Source: Bacteroidota bacterium (GTDB lineage: Bacteria > Bacteroidota > Bacteroidia > Chitinophagales > Chitinophagaceae). Taken from it: 7,506 nt of DNA. The position numbers and the translations under genes are program-made. The notes below the pieces were generated by a model that worked only from the letters and a program-made list of their open reading frames with translations, did not search any database and was not told the DNA's origin. Below, one piece after another: positions 1-7,315 of the stretch (the stretch's first letter is position 1; each line of letters starts with the position of its first letter). The stretch is taken from contig JANYAL010000099.1 of NCBI GenBank assembly GCA_025361325.1, positions 1-7,506 on the forward strand. The letters run 5' to 3'.

Positions 1-87
1 CACTGGCAAATGCCGGTGGTGTTCATCCTGCTGATCTGGGGTATCATCGTATATGCCGTAGCGGTACGACTATTTAAATGGGAATAA
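1..87 (+). CDS. C-terminal end of a membrane protein, possibly ABC-2 type permease (partial)
   Basis: Frame 1 is open from the window edge to TAA at 85-87 and encodes 28 residues starting HWQMPVVF. About 20 residues (roughly 5-24) are hydrophobic and form a convincing last transmembrane helix. They are followed by a short basic and aromatic cytoplasmic-type tail, RLFKWE. A final helix followed by an Arg-Leu/Ile-Phe-Lys/Arg tail is common at the C-terminus of ABC-2 type permeases, so that is my best guess, but 28 residues cannot prove it. The next gene starts three bases after this stop, which suggests one transcript. The start and most of the protein lie outside the window. Confidence 0.6.
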   Translation, partial: HWQMPVVFILLIWGIIVYAVAVRLFKWE

Positions 88-90
88 TCT

Positions 91-615
91 ATGCGTTTGT
101 TCAAAGGTTTCATATTTGCGCTCACGGGCCTCTTCATCATGATCACCCTGGTCTCCTTACTGATACCTTCCACGGTTGTTGTGACCAAAGGGGTGGAGGT
201 ACATGCTGATCGTAAGATGGTCTTTAATGAATTAACCGATCTGAGGAACTGGAAGCACTGGCACCCTGTCTTCCATGCCGATTCTTCAGGGCTGCATTAC
301 AGTACGGACCCTATGCTTATCAATAGCTACTGCTCGTGGAACAGCAGTGGACGCAGTAACAAGCTGGTCATTACCGCCATAACCGATGATGCTTTGACCA
401 TTGTATTACAAAGGCAGGGGGAGCATGAGGTCATCAATACCATTACCATCCTGCCACTGGCCGGCAGTAATAATATGCAGGTTGAGTGGAGGGCCGTAAC
501 TCACCTGAAATGGTATCCCTGGGAAAAATTCTATGGTATTTTCATTGAAAAGGTAACAGGGCAGGGCTATGAATCCGCACTGAACGGTCTGAAAGCCTAT
601 GCAGAGAGTCATTAA
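91..615 (+). CDS. Membrane-anchored SRPBCC (START/polyketide-cyclase-like) domain protein
   Basis: The gene encodes 174 residues. A basic start (MRLFKG) is followed by one hydrophobic helix at about residues 7-27 with no clear cleavage site, so it is probably an N-terminal anchor. The rest, about 30-174, has the SRPBCC pattern. It opens with a strand and helix in which residues 43-56 resemble the family's 'F..l.D...W..W.p' signature (LTDLRNWKHWHPVF). Alternating beta strands follow, and it closes with an amphipathic C-terminal helix (ESALNGLKAYAES). Such domains make a hydrophobic ligand-binding cavity. The ligand here is unknown and I assign no reaction. The ATG at 91 lies three bases after the upstream stop, so translation is probably coupled to that membrane-protein gene. 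There is no Shine-Dalgarno sequence. Its TAA stop overlaps the stop of the convergent anmK. Confidence 0.82.
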   Translation: MRLFKGFIFALTGLFIMITLVSLLIPSTVVVTKGVEVHADRKMVFNELTDLRNWKHWHPVFHADSSGLHYSTDPMLINSYCSWNSSGRSNKLVITAITDDALTIVLQRQGEHEVINTITILPLAGSNNMQVEWRAVTHLKWYPWEKFYGIFIEKVTGQGYESALNGLKAYAESH

Positions 616-1814
616 AAGGGGAAACTAATCTTTCCCATAGTAACTGCAGGCATGCCAGCCGGCCCTTGACGGAACACAGCAGGATCCCCACACACGCATT
701 CATTTGCCAATACTGCAAAGCATATGGCTTCCTTTGCATCCGGGAGAATACCCAGCTCAACTGTTGACAACAGGGTATAACCAGGCAACTGGTCGCTGAT
801 TTGCTTCATGAGCAAGGGATTGTGCATGCCACCCCCGCTGCAGTAAACAGGTATACCCGGCCTGTTTCCCATGCATGCCCGGATACCTGTGGTGATACAC
901 CAGGCGGTGAATGCATTCAGCGTAGCCATTATATCTTCTGCAGGGACATCCTGCACGGTTGTTCTTCGAATGGCTGCTTCCAGGTAATGCAGGTTAAAAA
1001 GTTCAGGACCGGTGGTCTTCGTGAAGGAAAGCCTGAAGAATTCATGGTCCTGCAAAGCAGCCAGGAGCTCATCATTTATTCTTCCCCGCCCGGCTAAAGC
1101 TGCATCCCTGTCGAAATAGGTACCCGGGTAGTGTTGTTGTACAAATGCATCCATCAGGGTATTGCCCGGACCCGTATCAGTACACCATATTTCCTTTGGG
1201 TTCTGGCTACCTGGCAAGAATGTAAAATTGGAAATACCTCCTATATTCAACAATATCCTGTCCGCTCCCCGCTTACTGAACAACAGATAATCACCATATA
1301 CTGCGAGTGGTGCCCCTTCTCCGCCTGCAGCAATATGTTTTTGCCGGAAATCACTTACTGTGATAATGCCTGTGGCCATAGCCAGGTGGTCACCATCTCC
1401 AAGCTGCAGGGTGGCATTACCGGAACCTTTCAGGTGGTGTAATGATTCAGGGGCATGGTAAACGGTCTGGCCATGACTGGCTATCAGATCTACCGATGAT
1501 CGCTCTAATTGCCACCTCGCCAGGCAGTCATTTACATAGCGGGCATGCATCAACGCAATATATGGATGTAGCAGGCATAGCTTTTCCATTTCAACATGTT
1601 TTTGTGCAAATACAGCCCTGATCTTTTCTTTCACCATATCCGGATAAGGGATGGTCTCAAAATGAAGTAATTCAAGGCTGGTACTGACACCGCACCCCGA
1701 AATGCTGCATAGGGCAATGTCCAGGCCATCCAGTGAAGTTCCGCTCATCAGGCCAATGATCAGCCTTTTAGAATTTGTGGCAATCGCTGTAAGTTTCTTT
1801 ATATTCTGATTCAT
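612..1814 (-). CDS. anmK: Anhydro-N-acetylmuramic acid kinase
   Basis: AnmK uses ATP to open the 1,6-anhydro ring of anhydroMurNAc and phosphorylate the sugar, giving MurNAc-6-phosphate. This is a cytoplasmic step of murein recycling. The protein has 400 residues and the ASKHA-kinase signatures of the family. These are the phosphate-binding segment [10 protein letters not shown] (residues 21-30), DTGPGN (213-218) whose Asp matches the conserved catalytic base, and the nucleotide-binding SGGG (326-329) followed by MHNPLL. The length is slightly above the usual ~370 because of about 17 extra residues before the first strand. The ATG at 1814 is nonetheless favoured because it overlaps the queG stop as ATGA, an arrangement typical of translational coupling. 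The family assignment is firm. The presence of an AnmK implies that the cell takes up or generates anhydroMurNAc, but no transporter or MurQ etherase is visible in this window. Confidence 0.95.
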   Translation of the reverse strand: MNQNIKKLTAIATNSKRLIIGLMSGTSLDGLDIALCSISGCGVSTSLELLHFETIPYPDMVKEKIRAVFAQKHVEMEKLCLLHPYIALMHARYVNDCLARWQLERSSVDLIASHGQTVYHAPESLHHLKGSGNATLQLGDGDHLAMATGIITVSDFRQKHIAAGGEGAPLAVYGDYLLFSKRGADRILLNIGGISNFTFLPGSQNPKEIWCTDTGPGNTLMDAFVQQHYPGTYFDRDAALAGRGRINDELLAALQDHEFFRLSFTKTTGPELFNLHYLEAAIRRTTVQDVPAEDIMATLNAFTAWCITTGIRACMGNRPGIPVYCSGGGMHNPLLMKQISDQLPGYTLLSTVELGILPDAKEAICFAVLANECVCGDPAVFRQGPAGMPAVTMGKISFPF

Positions 1815-2746
1815 GGCCGCGTTTGAATAAAATGCAGGTTCCTTTTAATACCTTTAATCTTAGTTCTTTTGATTGGTGAATGGCTGAACATTTGTCTGAA
1901 ACTTTCTTCCGTCAGTTCTTCCCAATCGCCTGCTGAAAAATTCAGGATCTCCGGAATGGGGGAGAAACCTGGTTCTGCGGTAGGAGTGGAGAAACGGTTC
2001 CAGGGGCAAACGTCCTGGCATACATCGCAACCAAATATCCAGTCATCGAATTTACCTTTCATGGTATCCGGTATAAGCGCCTCTTTCAGTTCGATGGTAA
2101 AATACGATATGCATTTGCTGCCATCGATCACTTTATCTTTCCCGATCGCATCAGTAGGGCAGGTATCGATACAACGGGTGCAGGTGCCACAATAGTTCCT
2201 GGCAAAAGGGTCATCATACTGCAATTCCATGTCTGTGATCAGCGTGGCTATAAAAAAGAAAGAACCACTCTTCTTATTTATGAGATTGCCGTTCTTGCCC
2301 ACCCAGCCCAGGCCGGAACGTTCTGCCCAGCTTCTTTCCAATACCGGGGCACTATCCACAAAACCACGTCCGTTTATTTCACCAATATTATGCTGTATCC
2401 ATTTCATCAAAGCCTTCAGTTTCTCCCGGATCACTTCATGATAATCGCTCCCATAGGCATACTTCGATACCTTTGGAACATCAGGCTGCTGCCTGCCTTC
2501 AGGGAAATAGTTAAGCAATAAAGTAATGACAGATCTTGCACCCGGTACCAGCTTACGGGGGTCAATGCGCAGGTCGAAATGGTCTTCCATATACTTCATT
2601 GTTCCATGCATTCCCTTGTTCAGCCAAAGCTCCAATCGCCTCGCATCTTCATCCAGCTGCTGTGCCTTCGCTATGCCGCAATGGTCGAATCCAAGCGACA
2701 AAGCAAATTCCTTTATGTCCTTTGTATGTTTTTCGATCTTGTTCAT
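1811..2746 (-). CDS. queG: Epoxyqueuosine reductase (cobalamin and 4Fe-4S dependent)
   Basis: QueG reduces epoxyqueuosine to queuosine at the wobble base of GUN-anticodon tRNAs, the last step of Q synthesis, using cobalamin and two [4Fe-4S] clusters. The sequence shows the family core VDSAPVLER (residues 130-138), with D131 at the position of the conserved catalytic Asp, then [12 protein letters not shown]. It has a ferredoxin-like CxxCxxCxxxCP (C186, C189, C192, C196), the conserved Cys of KCISYFTIE (C212) and a second CxxCxxxCPW (C240, C243, C247). At 311 residues it lacks the C-terminal HEAT-like extension of longer homologues such as the ~380-residue E. coli protein, while the catalytic core is complete. 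It is soluble and cytoplasmic. Its TGA overlaps the anmK ATG, and the upstream hydrolase gene ends 96 bp away on the same strand. No other queuosine gene is in the window. Confidence 0.95.
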   Translation of the reverse strand: MNKIEKHTKDIKEFALSLGFDHCGIAKAQQLDEDARRLELWLNKGMHGTMKYMEDHFDLRIDPRKLVPGARSVITLLLNYFPEGRQQPDVPKVSKYAYGSDYHEVIREKLKALMKWIQHNIGEINGRGFVDSAPVLERSWAERSGLGWVGKNGNLINKKSGSFFFIATLITDMELQYDDPFARNYCGTCTRCIDTCPTDAIGKDKVIDGSKCISYFTIELKEALIPDTMKGKFDDWIFGCDVCQDVCPWNRFSTPTAEPGFSPIPEILNFSAGDWEELTEESFRQMFSHSPIKRTKIKGIKRNLHFIQTRP

Positions 2747-2842
2747 GGTGAGGGCCCGGCCTAAAAATACAAAAGCCCTGTTGTATTATACCCCCTGTCT
2801 TGCAGTCGGCAAGGGATAGCAGTATTTACAGGTATAAAGACC

Positions 2843-3964
2843 TTACCTGGTACGCATATATTCATCAATTATCTTCTTCAGTTCCATGTACCGCTCATTC
2901 CTTCCTTTGAAATTAATATTAAAAGTAAACAGGAACCCGGCATAGTGTAGTGCATTATCCACCCAGGGAAAACCGCCGTAAAGCCCAGGACTGGTAACAC
3001 CCATTGATCTTTTTTCTCCCGAAGCATCATCCATCACCCATTCTCCATAGCCATATCCCCAGTTCCCGGCTTCTGCAGGTGAATAAGCAATAACCGCATC
3101 CTTTGTTACCCTGTTCTTCTGCATCTCAATCACAGATTCCCGGCTGAGTATTTTCTTTCCGTTGTACATTCCTTCATTCAGGATCATATTCAGAAAATGC
3201 AGATAATCCTCTGCTGTGCTCCAGGCACTGCCTGCTGCTAAAGGCACTTTGCCTTTGCCGAAATCAGTACCTGTCATGTCACAAGGTCTTGCAATACGTT
3301 CCTGGAAAAGCGTTTCAAATCCCTTTCCACTTATCTTTTCAAGCACTGCGGCAACAATCTGCAAACCGGCGCTGCTGTAATGAAAGGTCTTTCCCGGTAA
3401 TCCTTCCAGGGGCTGTTTGGCAATCCCCTCTATGGCCGCTTCCATCGAAATGGCGTTATTGATGATCTCGCGACTTTCTTTGAGAGAGCCCGTCTTGATT
3501 CCCGTGAGGTGACTGAGACACTGCCCGATCGTGATGTAACCCTTTCCGTTAGCAGTCAGCACAGGCAGGTATTTACCCACGGAATCAGTGGTCTTCAATT
3601 TGCCTTCATCCACAAAGGTCATCACCAGCGCCGCACTTAGCCATTTGCTGCAACTGGCAATAGGTTGACGGGTGGTGGAATTAAAATCCCTTAGCATTTC
3701 ATCAGGGTCCTTGCCCTGGCGTCTTGCAATGAATGCAGTCATCATTTCCTGCCGCTTGCTAAGGTTATTCACTGCATGGTTATATATCATCTTACCATCC
3801 CTGAAAATAACCAGCACTGCCCTGCCTCCCAGTTCCTGTATATGATTCGCTAACCAGGCTGTGGTCTTTGGCATATCCGGCTGCGCAATTGATGCCTGCA
3901 ACATTAGCATAAAACAAAGGAAGAGACTGCATTTGCGGCATGCATTAAGGGTATAAAGTGCCAT
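2843..3964 (-). CDS. Secreted serine hydrolase of the beta-lactamase/PBP (class C-like) fold
   Basis: The protein has 373 residues counted from ATG 3964. I prefer this start to the GTG at 4003, which would put 13 polar residues in front of a clean signal peptide. The signal peptide has a short N-region, a hydrophobic core (SLFLCFMLML) and a likely cut after SIA (A27|Q28), so the enzyme probably acts in the periplasm or outside. Three active-site motifs are visible. SxxK is S104-C-S-K107, with S104 the predicted nucleophile. The Tyr motif is YSS at 196-198, where class C enzymes have YxN. The third is SPGLYGGFPWVD from residue 325, typical of esterase-like members rather than the KTG of true beta-lactamases. 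Substrate is not predictable: esterase, D-amino-acid peptidase and beta-lactamase activity are all possible, and antibiotic resistance should not be assumed. It lies 96 bp upstream of queG on the same strand and is divergent from clpB. Confidence 0.88.
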   Translation of the reverse strand: MALYTLNACRKCSLFLCFMLMLQASIAQPDMPKTTAWLANHIQELGGRAVLVIFRDGKMIYNHAVNNLSKRQEMMTAFIARRQGKDPDEMLRDFNSTTRQPIASCSKWLSAALVMTFVDEGKLKTTDSVGKYLPVLTANGKGYITIGQCLSHLTGIKTGSLKESREIINNAISMEAAIEGIAKQPLEGLPGKTFHYSSAGLQIVAAVLEKISGKGFETLFQERIARPCDMTGTDFGKGKVPLAAGSAWSTAEDYLHFLNMILNEGMYNGKKILSRESVIEMQKNRVTKDAVIAYSPAEAGNWGYGYGEWVMDDASGEKRSMGVTSPGLYGGFPWVDNALHYAGFLFTFNINFKGRNERYMELKKIIDEYMRTR

Positions 3965-4022
3965 ATTTGCCTGTTTTCGTGGTTGGATTATGATTTGCCC
4001 CACAGGTTTAAAATTAGTCTAA
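3965..4022. promoter_or_regulatory. Divergent promoter region between the serine hydrolase gene and clpB
   Basis: This 58-bp gap must hold the clpB promoter and probably also the hydrolase promoter, at least in part. For clpB, TTTG at 3966-3969 is followed after 19 bases by TATGATTTG at 3989-3997. This resembles the Bacteroidota -33 TTTG and -7 TAnnTTTG elements with one extra base, and would place the transcript start roughly 15-20 bases before the ATG. On the minus strand TAATTTTA lies around 4009-4016, but its upstream TTTG is too close, so that candidate is weaker. I see no CIRCE-type operator. Neither start codon has a Shine-Dalgarno sequence. Confidence 0.4.
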
Positions 4023-6653
4023 ATGAGCGTACAAAATCTGACCATAAAATCTCAGGAGATCCTGCAGCAGGCACAACAGCTTGCCTTTAATGCAGGAAAT
4101 ACAAATATTGAAACGGAACATATTGCTAAAGCCATGCTGAATGACAGGGATTCCCCCATTGCGTTCCTGCTGAAAAAGAATAACGTGAACCTGAACTATG
4201 TAGAGGAAAAGCTGGGGGCGGCGCTGAACAAACTTCCAAAAGTTTCGGGTGGAGAACCCGCTCAGTCCCTGAGCAGGGATGCCAATAATATCCTCCTCCG
4301 ATCCACGGCTGCACTGAAGACCTTCAAAGACGAATTTGTAAGTGTGGAGCACTTGTTACTGGCGCTCCTGCAGGGCTCAGACAATACCGCCAAGCTCCTG
4401 AAGGATGCTGGTCTTACAGAAAAAGGACTGATTGCAGCCATTAAGGACCTTCGCAAAGGTTCCACCATATCTTCCCAGACCTCCGAAACACAATTCAATG
4501 CACTGAACAAATATGCAAAGAACCTGAACGAAATGGCCAGGTCGGGTAAACTGGACCCCGTGATAGGCAGGGATGAAGAGATCCGGCGCACCCTCCACAT
4601 CCTTTCACGCAGAAGCAAGAACAATCCCATTTTGGTGGGTGAACCCGGTGTGGGTAAAACGGCAATTGCCGAGGGGCTCGCCATGCGTATCTTGAATGGA
4701 GACGTGCCCGAGAACCTCAAATCCAAGATAATCTACGCACTGGACATGGGGCTACTCATTGCCGGCGCCAAATATAAAGGCGAGTTTGAAGAAAGACTAA
4801 AGAGCGTTGTTAAAGAAGTGGCTGCCAGCGAAGGGGAGATCATCCTGTTCATAGATGAGATTCATACCCTTGTTGGAGCTGGTGGCGGAGAAGGTGCCAT
4901 GGACGCCGCCAATATCCTTAAACCTGCACTGGCCCGTGGAGAACTCCGTGCTATTGGAGCAACCACACTCAATGAATACCAGAAATTCTTTGAGAAGGAC
5001 AAGGCGCTGGAACGCCGTTTCCAGAAAGTGATGATCGGTGAACCCAGCGTGGAAGATGCCATTTCCATCCTGCGCGGACTGAAGGACAGGTATGAGACCT
5101 ACCACCATGTTCGTATCAAAGACGAAGCCATAATTGCCGCTGTAGAGTTATCCCAACGGTATATCACCGATCGTTTCCTGCCCGATAAGGCAATTGACCT
5201 GATCGACGAAAGTGCGGCCAAACTGAAGCTCGAGATGAACAGTATGCCTGAAGAACTGGATGAACTGGAAAGGAAGATCAGGCAACTCGAGATTGAACGG
5301 GAAGCTATAAAAAGAGAGAAGGATGAAGCCAAACTCAAGGAACTGAATACTGAGATATCCAATCTCTCCTTACTGCGTGATACGTTTAAAGCCAAATGGC
5401 AGCAGGAAAAGGAAGTGGTGGAGAAAGTACAGACTGCAAAAGCAGAGATCGAGAACCTTAAACTGGCTGCAGAAAAAGCCGAACGGGAAGGCGATTACGG
5501 AAAAGTTGCCGAGATCCGTTACGGCAAAGTAAAGGAACAGGAAAAACGAATTGAAGAATATACACGGGAGCTGGCTGAAAGCGGAGAGAAACGCATGCTC
5601 AAGGAGGAAGTGGATGCCGAAGATATAGCTGAGAATATTGCCAGGGCCACCGGTATTCCCGTAATGAAGATGTTGCAAAGCGAAAGGCAGAAATTACTGC
5701 ACCTGGAAGAGGAACTTCACAAAAGGGTTGTGGGGCAGGAAGAGGCCATCGAAGCAGTATCTGATGCCATACGCCGCAGCAGGGCCGGCCTGCAGGACCC
5801 CAGGAGGCCCATCGGCTCTTTCATCTTCCTGGGCACTACAGGAGTAGGCAAAACTGAACTGGCCAAGGCACTCGCCGAATACCTGTTCGATGATGATACT
5901 ATGATGACCAGGATTGATATGAGCGAATACCAGGAGAAACATTCCGTAAGTCGCCTCGTGGGGGCACCCCCGGGCTATGTAGGGTACGAGGAAGGAGGCC
6001 AGCTTACCGAAGCCGTAAGGCGAAAGCCCTATAGCGTGGTATTGCTCGATGAGATAGAGAAAGCCCATCCTGACGTCTTTAATGTGCTTTTACAGGTACT
6101 GGACGACGGGCGACTGACCGACAATAAAGGCCGTATAGTTAATTTCAAGAATACGATCATTATCATGACCAGCAACCTGGGCAGCGCCATCATACAGGAG
6201 AACTTTGAACATGTTACAGAAAAGAACAAATATGAGGTGGTTGCCAAGACCAGGGAGGAGGTGATGATACTGCTTAGACAGACCATCCGGCCCGAGTTCC
6301 TGAACCGTATTGATGAGGTCATAATGTTCCAGCCTCTGATGAAAAAGGAGATCAAAGGAATTATTAAGATACAGCTGGATAACTTGAGTGCCCTGGTATC
6401 ACAAAGTGGCGTTAATTTGCAGTTCAGTGATTATGTTTTAGATTATCTTGCAGAGAACGGATATGACGCCCAGTTCGGCGCAAGACCTCTTAAAAGGTTG
6501 ATACAGAAAGAAATAGTGAACGGACTGAGCAAAAAGATCCTGGCGGGCGATATTGACAAGAGCAGGCCCGTACTGGTGGATGTGTTCGACGGAACCATGG
6601 TCTTCCGGAATGAAGAACCGGAGACCAAAACAAAGAAAGCGTTAAAAAACTAA
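4023..6653 (+). CDS. clpB: ATP-dependent disaggregase ClpB (Hsp100)
   Basis: ClpB is a cytoplasmic hexameric AAA+ machine that threads aggregated proteins through its pore, working with DnaK. At 876 residues it is slightly longer than E. coli ClpB (857) and all parts are intact. They are a Clp N-domain with two repeats (about 1-145), AAA-1, a coiled-coil middle domain rich in Glu/Lys/Leu (about 410-530), and AAA-2. In AAA-1 the Walker A is GEPGVGKT (206-213, K212), the pore loop KYKG (Y251), the Walker B FIDEIH (E279) and the arginine finger ERR (331-332). In AAA-2 the Walker A is GTTGVGKT (604-611, K610), the pore loop GYVG (Y652), the Walker [11 protein letters not shown] (E677), the finger LNR (R762) and sensor-2 GAR (R821). 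The middle domain, together with the absence of a ClpP-binding IGF/L loop, separates it from ClpA/ClpC. The tail is charged and probably flexible ([13 protein letters not shown]). Heat-shock control is expected but no known operator is visible. Confidence 0.98.
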   Translation: MSVQNLTIKSQEILQQAQQLAFNAGNTNIETEHIAKAMLNDRDSPIAFLLKKNNVNLNYVEEKLGAALNKLPKVSGGEPAQSLSRDANNILLRSTAALKTFKDEFVSVEHLLLALLQGSDNTAKLLKDAGLTEKGLIAAIKDLRKGSTISSQTSETQFNALNKYAKNLNEMARSGKLDPVIGRDEEIRRTLHILSRRSKNNPILVGEPGVGKTAIAEGLAMRILNGDVPENLKSKIIYALDMGLLIAGAKYKGEFEERLKSVVKEVAASEGEIILFIDEIHTLVGAGGGEGAMDAANILKPALARGELRAIGATTLNEYQKFFEKDKALERRFQKVMIGEPSVEDAISILRGLKDRYETYHHVRIKDEAIIAAVELSQRYITDRFLPDKAIDLIDESAAKLKLEMNSMPEELDELERKIRQLEIEREAIKREKDEAKLKELNTEISNLSLLRDTFKAKWQQEKEVVEKVQTAKAEIENLKLAAEKAEREGDYGKVAEIRYGKVKEQEKRIEEYTRELAESGEKRMLKEEVDAEDIAENIARATGIPVMKMLQSERQKLLHLEEELHKRVVGQEEAIEAVSDAIRRSRAGLQDPRRPIGSFIFLGTTGVGKTELAKALAEYLFDDDTMMTRIDMSEYQEKHSVSRLVGAPPGYVGYEEGGQLTEAVRRKPYSVVLLDEIEKAHPDVFNVLLQVLDDGRLTDNKGRIVNFKNTIIIMTSNLGSAIIQENFEHVTEKNKYEVVAKTREEVMILLRQTIRPEFLNRIDEVIMFQPLMKKEIKGIIKIQLDNLSALVSQSGVNLQFSDYVLDYLAENGYDAQFGARPLKRLIQKEIVNGLSKKILAGDIDKSRPVLVDVFDGTMVFRNEEPETKTKKALKN

Positions 6654-6693
6654 GAACGATGTGGTTAACTGACTGCGTCTCATTGATAACAAG

Positions 6694-6709
6694 CTGTTGT
6701 TCACAACAG
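6694..6709. repeat. Perfect palindrome between clpB and the DsbA-like gene
   Basis: CTGTTGT-TC-ACAACAG is a perfect 7-bp inverted repeat around two central bases. In RNA it would form a 6-bp stem with a TTCA tetraloop. It lies 41 bases after the clpB stop and 17 bases before the next ATG. No T-run follows on either strand, so it is not a classical intrinsic terminator. A protein-binding site or an mRNA-processing hairpin is possible, and chance cannot be excluded at this length. Confidence 0.4.
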
Positions 6710-6725
6710 GTAAAAGACAATAATT

Positions 6726-7298
6726 ATGGCAATGAAAGTAAAGGAAGTGGTGGAGATCATTCCACCTAAGGATATCTTTGTAGGCAACCCTGAAGCATCC
6801 GTTACCCTGATGGAATTTGGAGAATATGAAAATGAGGATTGTGCAAAGGCAAATGAAGTAGTAAAAAGACTGCTCGATGAATTTGAAGGAAGGATAAAAT
6901 TTCAGTTCAGGCATTTCCCGCTCACCCGCATACATCAACGTTCCATGAAAGCAGGAGAAGCGTCTGTGGCTGCAGCCCAGGTGGGCAAGTTCTGGGAAAT
7001 GCACAATATACTGTTCCAGAACCGTCGTCAGCTGGGTACTACCAGCTTGAAACTCTATTCCCGTGAAGCCGGTATCAGCAATAAGCATTTTCTCGATGAA
7101 CTGATCAACTCCACGTATGGGTAGCAGGTGCGGAACGATCTCAATGAAGGCATTGAAAAAGGCGTAAAAGACATTCCCGCATTCTTTGTGAACGGGCAAC
7201 CTGTTGCTGGTAAGCCTACTTTCGAGAACCTGAGCAGGGACATTCAGTCGGCACTGAGGAAAGCGAAGAAAAAGGCTCCGGTGAAACAAAGAGCATAG
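6726..7298 (+). pseudogene. DsbA-family thioredoxin-fold protein interrupted by an in-frame TAG
   Basis: From ATG 6726 the frame runs 132 codons to TAG at 7122-7124. It then continues in the same frame for 57 more codons to a second TAG at 7296-7298, with no frameshift. The joined product of ~190 residues has the DsbA-like order. An N-terminal strand (PEASVTLMEFGEYEN) is followed by the active-site helix, then RHFPLTRIHQRSMKAGEAS and the helical insert (FWEMHNILFQ). After the amber come VRNDLNEGIEKG and the cis-Pro loop DIPAFFVNG (P151). The 132-residue product lacks that loop and the final strands and helix, so it would probably not fold. Where homologues have CPxC there is NEDC: C39 remains but the first, nucleophilic Cys is N36, so thiol-disulfide oxidase activity is unlikely. 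No signal peptide is seen. It follows clpB by 72 bp and may share its transcript. Nonsense mutation, sequencing error and readthrough all remain possible. If treated as intact, the CDS is 6726-7124. Confidence 0.78.
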
Positions 7299-7315
7299 GG
7301 CTTCACCTGATCTCA

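Noticed and set aside
2785..2790. TATAAT on the minus strand upstream of queG as a promoter -10.
   Set aside because: It is an E. coli sigma70-type hexamer, whereas Bacteroidota use TAnnTTTG. No partner -33 element fits, so I do not call a promoter.
2799..2813. CTTGC-AGTCG-GCAAG hairpin between the hydrolase gene and queG as a terminator.
   Set aside because: The stem is only five base pairs and no T-run follows on either strand. This is weak enough to be chance.
3965..3999. Direct repeat ATTTGCC (3965-3971 and 3993-3999) in the divergent region as a binding-site pair.
   Set aside because: The seven-base copies overlap the proposed promoter elements, which themselves contain TTTG. The similarity is explained by that.
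3965..4003. GTG start at 4003 giving a 386-residue serine hydrolase.
   Set aside because: It adds 13 polar residues ahead of a clean signal peptide that begins at ATG 3964, and would squeeze the divergent promoter region to 19 bp.
4014..4022. TTAG-T-CTAA inverted repeat just before the clpB ATG as an operator.
   Set aside because: The arms are four bases and AT-rich, which is easily chance. It does not resemble CIRCE.
6726..7298. Genome-wide reassignment of TAG to an amino acid, suggested by the in-frame amber and by TAG being used as a stop only in this gene.
   Set aside because: The remaining genes contain no internal in-frame TAG over more than 2,000 codons, which is not expected if TAG were a used sense codon. 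A single mutation, sequencing error or local readthrough is simpler.
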